This document shows, piece after piece, positions 45,501 to 57,373 of a DNA stretch of 64,000 nt. The notes below the pieces were generated by a model. That model saw nothing but the letters and a program-made list of their open reading frames with translations. It was not told where the DNA came from and ran no database searches. The stretch's first letter is position 1; every line of letters begins with the position of its first letter. Position numbers and translations under genes: made by a program. Source of the DNA: Daedaleopsis sinensis (lineage: Eukaryota; Basidiomycota; Agaricomycetes; Polyporales; Polyporaceae); NCBI GenBank assembly GCA_033807695.1, contig CM066305.1, positions 124,001-188,000 on the forward strand. The letters run 5' to 3'.

Positions 45501-46692
45501 AGCAGTGCTCGCGTCAGCGTCCACCCACGAACACGGGCCTCGGCGCCTGACTCGAGCCAACAGCGGTCAATGCGCAGGACCGTCGCACATCCATGCTGAC
45601 CGCGATGCGTTGCAAGGTATGAATTGTACCACAGCGGGATCACATTCTGGCCACCGTCGATCCAATACCCTCGGGACGGAGTGACGGATCAGCGCTCGAC
45701 AGATCGGTGTCCATGCACAAAGAACTGCTCCCGTCCCGGTGTAAGACAGACCTGGTGGGCACCAAATGCCAAATGGGAATGGGGAAGCGGCGCTTCTGGG
45801 ACGAATTGTCAAGCAGCTGAACCGTCCGCGCACAACGCCTTACCATGACATTGGCAGTGACGTATGCAAGGCGCGCAAGGCAGGACAGAGAGGAGAGATA
45901 GACCAATGAGAAGCTCGAGGAAGGTAGAGCGGGGCGCAGCACGGCTGTCGCGGGAACGTACGAGCGATGCGCATCACCAACACTACATCCACGAACGCAG
46001 AGCAGTTCACCACCATGACGATAGCGGTGACGTATGGAGCAGGAGCAGAAGAAAAGGAGAAGCCACAGAATGCGAAAGCACTCACGAGAAGATGGCGCGT
46101 GGGCGAGATGAGCTGCTCGATGTCCGAGTCACTGTTCGAGCTCTCCTCGTCGTCGGAGGTGTCCTCGGGCTCGGACAGATCCTGCCTCGAATAGCGGTGG
46201 TCCCCAGCGCTGCTGCCGGGGCTAGGACCAGCATCCTGGTGAGCGAGCGGGGGGCCGCCGTGGTGCGTGCGGCAGTGGTCGAGGTCGGTTTGGAGGTCCT
46301 TCACTTTCGCCTCGAGCGCGCGGATGTAGTTTTCGAGCGACTCGAAGTGTTGCTGCGTGCGGGCCTTTTTCGCGGTCTCCTTTCCCCAGGTGCACTAGAC
46401 GGCGATCGCAAATGGGATGAAGAGATGCAACGGGGGCACTGGGAAAGTTCACGCACCTCGGCTGCCCTCCCAGCCTTCTCGCAAGGGCCGCAGACCGGTG
46501 CCCGACCGTCGCACTTGCTCTTCCTTGAGTTCCGACGAGGCCGTGCACGATGAGCGGGCGCAGAGTATGTTGCAAACAGCAGAAGTATACACACCGTTTC
46601 CGGCAGTGGCTGCACGCCTGTTTTGCGTAAGTCCCGCGACTTGATGAGTGTGCGCCGGCCTCGGACTTGACGCGCTGCTTGCCGTCCTTCAT
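42556..46692 (-). CDS. Zn2Cys6 fungal transcription factor with fungal-specific TF domain
   Basis: The DNA-binding domain is assembled over three exons (46692-46595, 46523-46457, 46394-46086): ACSHCRKRKSKC, DGRAPVCGPC, then the sixth Cys as the first codon of exon 3. A coiled coil (SLENYIRALEAKVKDLQ) and an acidic Ser/Asp/Glu stretch follow. The middle homology domain starts DLEYHGPTSVWRLG (exon from 45128) and continues through LFKFNLSWGLRLIPELF, WAYWTVYAQDILWSLYVG and VYWWTLLLLHRPFYRR, typical of the fungal-specific TF domain. The C-terminus is Gln/Met/Gly-rich and ends at 42556. Intron 3 is 957 nt (46085-45129), far above the usual size here. It presumably acts in the nucleus; target genes are unknown. 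The terpene synthase 1.4 kb away is one candidate. Confidence 0.85.
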
Positions 46693-48068
46693 GGCGATGG
46701 AACGCGGGGCGAGACTCGAGATAGGCTGGTGATGGATGCGGGGTAAGACACGGCTGGGAGGGGTGGTGGGGTAGACGGAGAAGAGACGGAAATGAAAGGA
46801 AAAGGAGGAAGAGGACCAGGGCGCACTTGTACGCCTCCGTTACGAGAGATACAGTCCCAGGCGCCCAAGCCCAGATTCGATCTCGGGAGTTTGCGGGCGC
46901 GTGGCCAATCTCTTGCGATCGAGAAGGTTCCCTTCGCAAAGGTTCGTTGAATTCCTCTTAATTGTGGCCGCTTCTATATGGTGCTGCTCACCTTTTTCAA
47001 GCGCGGTCAGTCAACAAGTACTCAGCGTTGCACGATGAGTAGTACGCTGGATGGTTGCCAAGGTCCTTCAAGTTCATCACCGCTACCCACTGCCCAGGGG
47101 CCAGGACCCTTGACACTGACAGGTGTGTACTTCTAGAGTCTAGATTACCCCACATCACGGCATGGAGACTAAACTGCAACCAAACTGCGTAAAGCTTGGG
47201 GACGAGGATTTGATACGGAATTCTTACCTATTTCCCCGCACGGGTTCACGTCGGCTCGCCCAGCTCTCGAATGCTATAGCGACTGGTTGAAGGTGACCTG
47301 CAAATCTTAACTTCGACGATGACAGGTATGTTTGCCAGGCTCGGACTCGGAGACACTCACTTGCTATCCACAAAGTCGGTGTTATCGTGATATATGAGCT
47401 CAAGAGCAGAACATATGTGCCTACCTATCTGTCAGACGACGCCGGTGGCATTTTATCCGTGACGTCGTCTCCGTCAAATTCCAGTCCGACTTCAAATTTC
47501 ATGTCGCGGCACATGGCGGTCCGCGTTTGCCTAAATTGCGGATATGAACATCTGGACACTGTGACTGAGATTTCTACCGATTCAAATATGCCCAGTCATC
47601 GAGACGGAATCGTGGCGGAACAGAACAATCAGGTCTCGTGTTCGTGGAGTGGGGTTTTTGTAGAATGGTATAGGTACACACGAAGACGATATTGAGCTGG
47701 GTCTGGCGACGACTCTCCTCGATCCTCAGGCCTCAAGCTTCAAGTTCAAGCTTGGACAGTCGAGCGTCAGACGTGTGATTGTAGCCGAGCCTGACTCGGA
47801 GGCAAAGTAAGCAGTCGTGTAGAAAGTGTGGCAGACCTCGAAGAATAAATGGTATAACAAGTCTAACTCGAGGGTAGTTGCAACCCACTTATTGATTCGT
47901 ACACACTAAGCAACGCACCTTCGATCATGGTCCACCAAACATAAACTCAATGAAGAGTGTACATGATGCCGACGGCAGAGCGAGCTCTTCGTTGCAATTC
48001 AACACATCTAAACAGTCGCACAACAGAGTAGAGATCCATAGTATAGAGTGGGCAGACAGTACGAGATC
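46693..48068. other. Intergenic, 1.4 kb, no gene seen
   Basis: The region separates the transcription factor start from the terpene synthase stop. The frame at 47387-47695 has no family resemblance. Confidence 0.4.
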
Positions 48069-49497
48069 TCATCCGTAATGATATCCTGTGCAAAGGCGCA
48101 TGTGTCAGCCGATCAAACAAGCTCGATGGAACAAATGCACCCACCCAGCTTTACACCCCGAGCGGGGCCCAGTAGCCGTTCATACTCCTCCTCGATAAGC
48201 ATCACATCCACGTCGGTCTGCGCCAGCCGCTTATCGCGCTCCTGCAGTGGGATGATCGGGACCCGTCGCGTCTTCTCGAACTCGGCACCCCGAGCCCCAA
48301 AGTACCGCTCGCACTCGAATGACCAGGCGTAGCTCGCGCGTCGGAGTTGTCCGAAGTGCGTGAAGTACTCCTCAAGCTGTCCGCCCTGCGCGGGGCCGAT
48401 GCCGAGGCTGTCGAGACGTCGGAGGAGGCCCATGTACTTGTTCTCGAGCACTGCAATGCGCTCGTAAAGCCATTGCGTCGCGCCGTCGCGGTCGAGTTTG
48501 TGTTCGTGCATGACAACGGTGATGTAGTTGAAGTTCCCGAGCCCTGTCGCCTGCTCGCGGTTGTACGACAAAATATCCTGCGCAGAGAGGTCAGCACGCG
48601 CACCATCCATGATGGGAAAGGAGATGAGACGAGACTGACGTTGTCGATGATGATGAGCTCCGAGATGCAGTACTGCAGCTGCGTGACGATCGGATGGTAG
48701 AAGATATCCTCCGGGATCTCGAGCAGGAGCTCGCCCATCGCGCACAACGGGCGGACAGCGACGTTGTCGAGGCGGATCGCGAGGAACGTGCTGATGTCCA
48801 GGATGATGCCCTGGTCGCGCGACTCAGCCTCCGCGACGATCGCCCTCAGGTACTCGAGGAACGTCTCTCGAAGGTGCTTGAGGCCTCCGGGCGTCGCGAT
48901 CGACTCCGCGCTGATCCAGAATCTGCAGAAGGTGGATGCTCGCGTCAAACGAGACATGTCATAGCATTTAGTCAGGACTTACTGTCGAGTGATCTCGCCC
49001 AATATGCCCTCCCCTTCCAGCCGGGACTTGTGTGGTTCATTGGTGGCGTCGATGCAGATGTCCACTAACCGGCTCGCCATAGGTGCCGACTCGACGTCTG
49101 TGTACTCATCTACGAGGAAGAATAGGTTGTTGAGGTCGCAGCACAGTCGCAGAAGTTCTGTGCAATGCCGCGATGCATGTTCAAGTTGCTTCGTAAATGC
49201 TGCACGCGTACGGGGAGTCAAAGGATACGACTTCAGACTTACCTCGCGGTGCCTCAGACACAACCATTGCCGACAAGCGGCCGAGGTCGCCCTTCTCGAA
49301 CGAGATTTGCGACTTCGGAGTGAAGGGGTTGAACGTGCGCAGCCAGGCGTTGGACTCTTCAGACACACCTCGTAGAAAGGGTTGATCTTACGAGGCCAGG
49401 GCCAGTTGCCGAGCAGGTCCGGAATAGTTTGGTACTCGATAATACGGGCCATTTCGCCTTGATAGTCCGTGGACGTCTGAGACTGATCGACGGTCAT
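48069..49497 (-). CDS. Sesquiterpene synthase-like terpene cyclase with apparent frameshift
   Basis: Class I terpene cyclase signatures are clear. The opening is LLGNWPWPRKINPFYE. The first metal motif is DEYTD, within NLFFLVDEYTDVES. The NSE motif NDILSYNREQA is assembled across an intron near 48,580-48,650. RLLGP lies near the C-terminus, with a predicted stop at 48071-48069 after a final short exon. The enzyme would ionise farnesyl diphosphate with three Mg2+ ions; the product is unknown. Oddity: after FYE the sequence reads GTGTGTCTGAAGAG, so the following conserved block SEESNAWLRTFNPF is in another frame with no usable intron between. Either a 1-2 nt indel has broken the gene or the read is wrong. 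A better intron model later joins EAPR directly to ELLRLCCDLNN. Confidence 0.75.
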
Positions 49498-50666
49498 GGT
49501 GGTGGATTAAGGAGTCGTTCCACTAGGGAGGAAATCCTAGAAGACGGCGGTTTAGTGAGAAACACCGGTGACAGGCCTCGTATAAGTAGAGGATACTACC
49601 GTAGGCCTCGGAGAGAAGTCCAAAGATTGAAACGCACATCCTGCTTTCCCCGCTTCACCGGGGCGCTCTCGGCTCGGCTCAAGCCCAGACCTACGTAATA
49701 CTTACTACGCAGCGGTAAGTATCAGCAAAGCCCCTCCGGACGATGCATGGGCGTGATGCGAATAGTGGACGAGAGGCAAGAGAGAGGTTAAACCGGGCGG
49801 GGATGGGCGTATAGACGCCCGGAGACATTTGCAGTGAACCTGATACAGTACTAGTGATTGTCTTCTAGCCAGACTATACTTAGCATGTAAGCTTACCTAT
49901 ATCGTTGGATATACTGGAATAAGTCCATCGAGGCTAGATTGGCATGTCGTCCCGTCTGTGATCGGACTCTGGTCAGCGCATTGTTTGTGTTCAACCGCTA
50001 GGCATCTGCGTCTGCTGCACGTACGGATGTGTTTTGATGCGGGAACGGGTGTGCATTCCAGTCACCATCGTAGTCGCTCAGTAGTGGGCCGGGGTTGGGA
50101 AAGAAGTTCCTCAGCACAGCGGCACCTTGACCTTTCCTATCACACGATATATTCGAGCAGTGCAGGTTAGGAGTGCATAGGTCACGTAGAACTGCACAGA
50201 AAAGCTCCCTGCAAAGCTTGGTAGACTTAGTGCCGAGTCTAACAGTAGCAGTGCTCGCGCTGACATTAAATATTGGGTACTAACCTTCATTGTATAAAAG
50301 ACGAGGTTGTAGACGGTATGCAACCAAGAGGGCTCATAGATAAAGCACAACACACCACGTTGAGCGCTATTAAGAGGGTCTAGCTGTGCCGCGTCCAGGG
50401 TAGTGATAGAGTCGCACCCAAGTAGTACGAAAAGTTCAAGAAGGTTCAAGCTGAAAGGGTTGTTAAACCGGACATCTCCGATATTAGGTTCCGTTAAATT
50501 CCCACGAATAGGTATGGGCCTGATAAGATAAGATGGCGCCACGAAGGTTTGGGAAGCAGAGGAATTGCGACTCCGAGGCCGGTGTCTTCGCCATATACGC
50601 CATCCATCATGCATCCTTTCGTTGTCTTCTTGACCGGCGACCGCCATCTCCCCGCCAGCCTCCAGC
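49498..50666. other. Divergent promoter region of terpene synthase and permease, no gene seen
   Basis: About 1.2 kb. A hydrophobic frame at 50111-50500 (minus) was rejected as a gene because its 5' part overlaps the permease first exon. Confidence 0.4.
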
Positions 50667-53600
50667 ATGGCCCCGCCCGCCCCGACGCACACCAAGTCCT
50701 CGTCTTCCTCCGTCTTCGCCGCCATCAGCGATAATGACTTGAACGAGAAACACCCCGACCGCGACTCGCTCGAGAAGGCGTCCGTCGAGCGCGCAGATCT
50801 CCCTGCATCCCGGCCGGTGTGGAAGCGCATCCTCGTCGGCAACGCGTCCACGACGCACGAGACGAAGCGCGCGATGCAGAGCCGCCATCTGACCATGATC
50901 GGTGTGTGCCCGGTCCTCTGCGCGGCATCGTGTCCGACGGCGGGCTGAGCGTGTTCGGTGTTGCGCAGCGATTGGGGGGACGATTGGTACGGGTATCTTC
51001 CTCAGCGCGGGCTCGGTCAGTCCATCGTCCTCATACGTCTCCGGCTGGGCTCGCTGACCGCCGACGCACAGGCGATCGCGCTCGCGGGCCCCGCTAGTGC
51101 GCTCCTCTCGTACCTCGTCGTCGGAATATTCTGCTACGGGGTCGTTATCACGCTGTGCGTCTTCTCTCCAGCCTCTCCGAGTCTCCGTGCTGACACACCC
51201 TGACACACCCTCCTCGCAGCGGCGAAATGGCAGCATACATCCCGGTCTCGGGCACGTTCTCCGTTTTTGGTGCGCGCTTCTTCTCCCCCGCGCTCGGCTT
51301 CACGCTCGGTACGTCGCCCCCTCATGTCATGCTGTCCAGGAGATGCTGAGAAGATGTTGGTGCCGTTCTTCCTCAGGCTGGAACTACTGGCTTCAATGGT
51401 GCGCGTGCCGCTATTTCCGTACAGACGGACGCTGAACATGCTAATCATGGCAATCGCACACCTTTCAGGAGCTTAACTATCCGTGAGTTCTCAAGCTTGT
51501 CACTCGTTTCTCGCCCGGCCTGTCAGGCCTTGCCTGCGGCGGCGCGATGACACAGGGTCCGTGACATGACATGCTTGCCATAGTCTCGTCACCAGCCGTT
51601 GTTAGCACGTCTCTGCCTCGGTACAACCAGGCCGGAGAAGGGGAACCGGGACAGAGACATGCCCTACAACGTCTGACGACTTTCGTCTAGGGTGGGAGTT
51701 GTCATGAAAGCGGGTCATCGACCGGCTGGCGTGCTCTCTACACTGCGCGTGTCTTAGCCTTTAGCCTGGACCACACAGCTGCAGCGCGACTAGAGCGCGT
51801 CGCGCAGGTGCATATATGATCACGCCGGCGCATATAGTCGTTATTGCCGCTTGCGTATGAACGTTGCGCTCACGCAGAGCAACGGGCGGCAGTTGCTGGA
51901 CGAGGAGGCGACATATCCTAGACCTGTTTAATCGCTAGACTGGTCGTATGCGCTACATCCGCCAGTACAGTGCTCGGACCCCCGTTTTGCTGAGACTGGT
52001 GCATCTTTTTGTGTTACCCGTACGTTGCTGATACGACCACTCGTGTAGCAAGCGAATTAACAGCAGCGGCGATCATACTGCAGGTATGTGTATGCACAGA
52101 CACATTGAGGCACCCCGCTAATGTGCATCTGTGGCCTGGGTTAGTACTGGAACCCAAACATTACCGCATGGCAATATGCCCTCATGATTATCGTACCTAT
52201 CTTCGCGATGCAGCTCATTCATGTGCGCGTTTACGGTAAGTCATCCGGCTCGCCATCTGTTGTCGTGACATGCAGCCGGGCTCACAATGTCAATACACAG
52301 GTGAATCCGAGTACTGGTTCGCTATGATCAAAGTGGTCATGATCATCGTGTTCATTTTCGTCGGCCTCATCTATGATTGGGGTGGTGTTCGTGGGCATCC
52401 GGGACCCGTACGTCGCTCACCACTCCGAAATCATCCAGCTCTAATCCAATCGCTCGTTTCCAGGGTCTATCCAACTTCCATGGCGGACAAGCGTTTGTCG
52501 GCGGCTTCAGCGCATTTGCCCAGACGTTCGTGTATGCGTTCTACTCGTACGGCGGCGTGGAGCTCGTCTCGCTCGCCGCGGGAGAAAGCGCGAGCCCGCA
52601 CAAGTCCGTCCCGCGCGCGGTTCGCGCAACGTTCTTCCGCATCGTGATCTTCTACATCCTCACAATCGTCACGATCGGCCTGAACATCAACTACCAAGAC
52701 CCGACGCTTCTGACCGCAGCGTTCGGTACGTCTCCTGATGTGACATGCCAGCAAATGCTAATGTGGTGTACCTGCACAGACTCGAGCGTCGCGGCGTCGC
52801 CGCTGACGGTCGTGTTCCAGCGTGCAGGCTTCGGCGCGGCGGCGCATGTCATCAACGCAGTGCTGCTCACCGCGGTGCTCTCCGCGACGAACTCGTGCTT
52901 CTACGCGAGCTCGCGCATGCTCCTCTCACTCGCGCGCTCAGGCCAGGCCCCGCGCATATTCGGCTGGGTGAACTCGCGCGGCGTCCCTGTGCCTGCCCTC
53001 CTGTACGTCTCCCCTGATGTCACACGGACCAAACAGTATTGATGCATGGTGCATCGCGGACACAGGCTCTCGCTCGCCATATCCTTCGTCACCTTCCTCA
53101 CGACGATCTGGGGCGAAGGCATCGTCTTCACCTGGCTCCTGAACCTCACCGGCATCTCCTCGCTCCTCGTCTGGGGCACGATCCCGGTCATCTCCCTGCG
53201 CTTCCGCGCGGCATGGAAGAAGCAGGGCCGTGCGCGCGAGGACCTGCCGTACACGCAGCCGCTGTTCCCGGTCCTGCCGTGGGCGACGATCGTGCTCGCG
53301 GTGCTCATGTTCATCGCGCAGGGGTACGCGTCGGTCGTGCAGCAGCCGTTCAGCGCAAGGGTGCGTCTCGTCGTGTCTCTGCTGCTGCCCATGCCCGTCG
53401 CTCACGATCGCCTTCGCCACAGAACGTCGTCGCGACGTACATCGGCGTCGCGATCTACATCGTCTGCTATGCCGGCTATTGGGCGTGGGAGCGCGTCTGG
53501 CTCGGGCAGACGCAGCACATGGTGCCCCTCGCGGAGGTCGACCTCGATACGGACGCGGTATGGCGGCCCGGGGACGGCGTGCGCATACGGCTGGAGGAGG

Positions 53601-53692
53601 CGGAGAAGAGGGCAGCACGCGATGCAGACGATGTCGCGCAAGGAAGGAAGCTCAGGGTGTGGTTGAGGGGCGTCGGGCGGTATGTGTCGTGA
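50667..53692 (+). CDS. Amino acid permease (APC superfamily, fungal AAT type)
   Basis: The gene has many exons. The start at 50667 gives a hydrophilic N-terminus, then SRHLTMIAIGGTIGTGIFLSAGS (assembled over introns; the core is GGTIGTGIFLSAGS), the signature of the first transmembrane helix. Exons continue 51072-51154, 51220-51308, 51377-51398 (22 nt), 51469-51482 (14 nt), 52049-52083, then YWNPNITAWQYAL from 52145. Later helices include ESEYWFAMIKVVMII, a YGGVELVSLAAGES motif, and INAVLLTAVLSATNSCFYASSRML. The C-terminal tail is charged. About 12 transmembrane segments are expected; it is a proton-coupled plasma-membrane importer of amino acids, with unknown specificity. The intron before 52049 is 566 nt, about ten times the local norm. 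Confidence 0.88.
51483..52048 (+). other. Unusually long (566-nt) intron in the permease gene
   Basis: The donor GTGAGT at 51483 and the acceptor TGTAG ending at 52048 join ATC-C to CA-AGC, restoring WSLTIPSELTAAAIILQ. No terminal inverted repeats or ORF were recognised inside; an old insertion is possible. Confidence 0.7.
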
Positions 53693-53916
53693 TGTGCTTT
53701 GCTTGTGCTTCTGAATCTCCCCCTGCGACCGAATCGAGAACTTTAACACGCATGAGGACCGCATTCGTGGACTGGACGGTGAACGTTGAACGTTGAACAG
53801 GAAATACACACCGTTCACATCCATTTCGAGGTGGATGTCTCATACTAACGACCGATCTCTTCATTCAGATACTGCTAGGGCTCTCTCCTAACATCCGGAT
53901 CCCCAGAGCCCGTGCG

Positions 53917-56900
53917 CTACGAGTGTGCTGTAAAGGCCGCATCCTCATGCCGCGCATGCGCCCGCAGCCGCCTCAACGTGCCGATCATCCTCAGCCACTG
54001 CACCTCCGACAGCGCGACCCTCCCGATCCACTCCAGCGCATCAGCCTTATCCGCCGTTGCTCTTCCGCTCGTCCCGTTCCTTGCTCCCACTACTCCAGGT
54101 TTCCGCTGGTGGGAACCCGCGTGCGTCGGGTCCGCGCGCGCCGTCGACAGCGCCTTGTGGTACGGCTGCACACTCATGCCCCACATGCCTGTGAGGCGGT
54201 TGATGTCCTCCAGAAGCTCGGGCGAGAGAATCGCCTGCTGTGCACCGGGATTGCTCCCTACAAGGAAGTCGTGCACGCCCAGGAAGGTCGGGGCGCGCTC
54301 GCCGCCGTTGATGACGAGGAGGTACGGCGCGAGGAAGAAGCGGTACGGGCGCGAGACGTACTGGAAACGAGGATGCGCGAGGAGGTCTGACGGAAGGGAG
54401 CTCGCACCGAAGGCAGACGACGAGGAGGCAGCCGAGGGGTGAGGAACTGAGAGGTCAGAGAGGTCGAGGCCGACACGGGGAGAGCTGAAGATGCGCCGCG
54501 TGCCGTGCTTGAAGAGCACGTCGATCTCACTGATGGGCACCGTCGATGTGGAGTGCTCGGCGCGTACGATGTACATCGTCGAGGGAGCCGGCCCGAAGAG
54601 TGGGTCCGCCGATGTCCCAGAGGCCTGTGGCGGGAACGCGGAGAGGTCGCCGTTCCAGATGTGCTCGGCGAGGTCGTAGATGCTGTCGCCACCGCTCAGA
54701 CGGAGGATCTCGTCGACGACTGCAGCGGGTTTGCAGATCACCTGCCCGTCGCTAACGCGGAGCACGGAGCGGAGGAGGATCCCACCGCGGAGCGTGCTGG
54801 TGGTCGCAGACTTGGCCATCGCATGTGCGCCCGTGTGACTGGGGTAGGATTGATTTGCTGTGGGCGTCGAAGATGGGCCAATAGTGAGCTCCATCCCTCT
54901 AGAACTTCCGCTTTCATAGTCCACGGCTAAGGACGCCGGAAAACAGTCGCGGTTAGGAGAAGGCTTGCGACGGAAGTACCTGTACCCGATGTGACAGTCA
55001 ACCTGTGTAGAGGGTAATGCAGCAGAGATGACGCGCACCATTGTCCAGACCGGCCCTGCTCGACGCTACCATGGGTGTAGGGGTCTTCGTGGCTCCCAGC
55101 TTTGTAGAGATAGAATTCGACCTCCAGAATCTCGAGTCGCTCCGTGTCGGTCGCGGTGCGAATCTCGATGCGGTGGTGATGCAGAAGATAATATGCGATC
55201 TGGATGAAACGAAATGTGATGGCGGCCTCGTCGTCTACGTCGCTGAAGTCGAGAAGTGCTGCAAGGTCTGGGATGGAGTTTCGTACGTCCCCTACCTGGG
55301 CTTGTGTCGACTGTGAAGACGGCGCAAGCGGTTCACAAGGCTCGAAATCCGCAGGCGCAAAGTACGGTAAGTCGAAGTTAATAGCGAAGTCCTCCTCGAA
55401 AAAGCCTGGTAAGCCCAGGTCAGGGATATTCAATGTCGGGGGGGATCCCATCGTAATGTCAGCCATCGGCTGAGAGAAGGCATTGTGCTGGGGTTGCAGA
55501 GGATGTATGGCGATTGAGAGTGGCGCGGAGGGTGGCGGTGTTCCAAGGGTACAACTGATATCGAAAGCAGAGATGTCGCTCGCCGAGGATGATTTACGGC
55601 GACTCGCGAGGAGTTTGTCACCACTCCTATTGAGCTCGTTTGCGAGACTGCCAGTCTGAGGTTCCTGTTGCGCACGTAAACTGCGTAGCGTCGCGATGAT
55701 CCGCAGCCACTTCACGGCTGCGTCCGAGATCATGTTCTTCCTAGTCAATCCATTAGATGCGGCCGTACTAGAGGATGTTCGCGGTGTTAAGTCCGGGTCA
55801 GCGTCCTGTCGTTGTTGTTCCCCCGCTTCTGGACCCTGACGAAAGGCCGTGAGGTAACGTTGAGCGAACTTGAGACCTGTCAGCCGCGAGATCTCCTTTA
55901 GCAGCAGCTCCGGGTCCGTCGCATCTTCTCCACAGTGAGCGAACATCATCGCGTCATGCACCCCAAGGAAGTTCTGTGCTCGAGGCCATGAAGTGTTCCT
56001 CAGATGGAGCAGGTATGGAGCGACGAAGAAGCGGTATGGAGCTGCAAAGTAATACACGTCGGGGCGTGTGAGGACGGACGCCGAGTTGGAGTCGAGCTGG
56101 ACAAAGGGCTGTGGTACCCCCATGGAGTCTTGCAGTGACTTCAGAGCGTATGATGATTCAGCAGAGAGTTTGAGCTCAACACGCGCGGACCTAAAAATGC
56201 GTCGTGTGCCATCGGACACGACCATATCTCTCTTCGTGATGGGCAGTACGGAGGAGGACGCTGTACGAACGAGGTACATCGACGAGCTTCCTGATGACGG
56301 AGTTGATGTTGCAGTGGCCGAGGGAGGGAACGCCGAGATGTTGCAATTCCAGATGTCGGTGGTGAGGTCGCGCATGGTGCCTGCACCGTGGAGGCGGAGG
56401 ACTTCGTTGACGACCTCCCAAGGCCTATAGATTACTTTGCCGTCGCTGACCCGTAGGACGGAGCGAATGAGGATCCCGCCGCAGAGGGTATCGGTGCTCG
56501 TCAAGGCTCGTGCACAATCTGCGCGCTGACCGAAGGTGAGATCGAGCCCGGCTTGTACTCCGGATAGGTAGTCGGCTTTGACCGGGCCAAACGTACGGTC
56601 ACGGTCGGACGACTCTAAGCGATGGAAGTACCTGCAAGATGTGCGAGTAGTCAGAGAAAAATCGCTACAAAGAGAGCCCTGTGAAAGCGCACCACAGACC
56701 AGACCGGCTCTGTTCATAGCTCCTGTGCGTATAGGGATCTTCGTGACAACCTGACTTGAACAGGTAGAACTCAATGTCTAGAATCTGCAGCCGTTCGGTC
56801 CGTGCGGGTGTGCTAATCTCGATTTGATGGTGATGGAGGAGGGAATACGCGAGCTGACAGAAGCGGTAGCTGATCCAATCTGGAGTGTTGGGTTCGCGAA

Positions 56901-57373
56901 AATCGAGAAGTTCCTGAAGATGTGGAAGAGGTTGCAGTCCACTACAGCGGGGTGCGGAGCGAGCACAAGGTGAAGCGGCTTGTAGATCTGGCACTGCATA
57001 AAGGTCCTCTAAGATTGCGGGGTCAACAAACAAGGCCTTAGAGGAGGCCTTGGAAATGAAGGTGTCATCGTGCTGGATTGTCTGAGAGGCTGGATCGATA
57101 GCTGTATGTGACGGCAAAGCCAGAGGGCTCAGGGTTATGAGCGCTCGACTGATTTCGAACGTGGAGAAGTCGCTGCCAGACGAGGATTTGCGACGCGTCG
57201 TTAAGTGCTCGTCGGTAGTCAAGTCGTATGCATGTATGTCCTTTAGAATATGCCCGCTTTCAGCTTCTTCGCCGTCACAGAAAAAGAGCTGCTCTAGACT
57301 TCGTTTCCTAGAGTACGCAATTAGAAGAAGGGATCCAGGTGCGCAGCCCAGTCAAGAGCGAAGTGACTTACAT
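53917..57373 (-). CDS. Unnamed EDPYTH/WYFHR-motif family protein, in-frame tandem duplication (1,090 aa)
   Basis: Exons 57373-57372 (AT), 57307-56693, 56631-55039 and 54979-53917 total 3,273 nt, exactly 1,091 codons. The protein contains two complete copies of the domain found once at 39.9-41.9 kb. Copy A runs from RRKSSSGSDFSTF through GCHEDPYTH and WYFHR to WLRIIATLRSLRAQQ. Copy B runs from SRRKSSSASDISAF through GSHEDPYTH and W-YFRR to WLRMIGTLRRLRAHAR. Each copy has its own intron splitting the Trp codon at the same place (61 and 59 nt). No stop and no Met separate the copies, so B's original start has been lost and A's stop bypassed. The first intron splits the start codon after AT. Function unknown; it is probably cytosolic, as no signal peptide is seen. 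Confidence 0.72.

Noticed and set aside
47387..47695. 102-aa plus-strand frame
   Set aside because: No motif, unusual codon use and no neighbouring exons.
50111..50896. 261-aa minus-strand frame with hydrophobic C-terminus
   Set aside because: Its first half is antisense to the well-supported permease exon 1, and the hydrophobic half is AT-rich promoter DNA.
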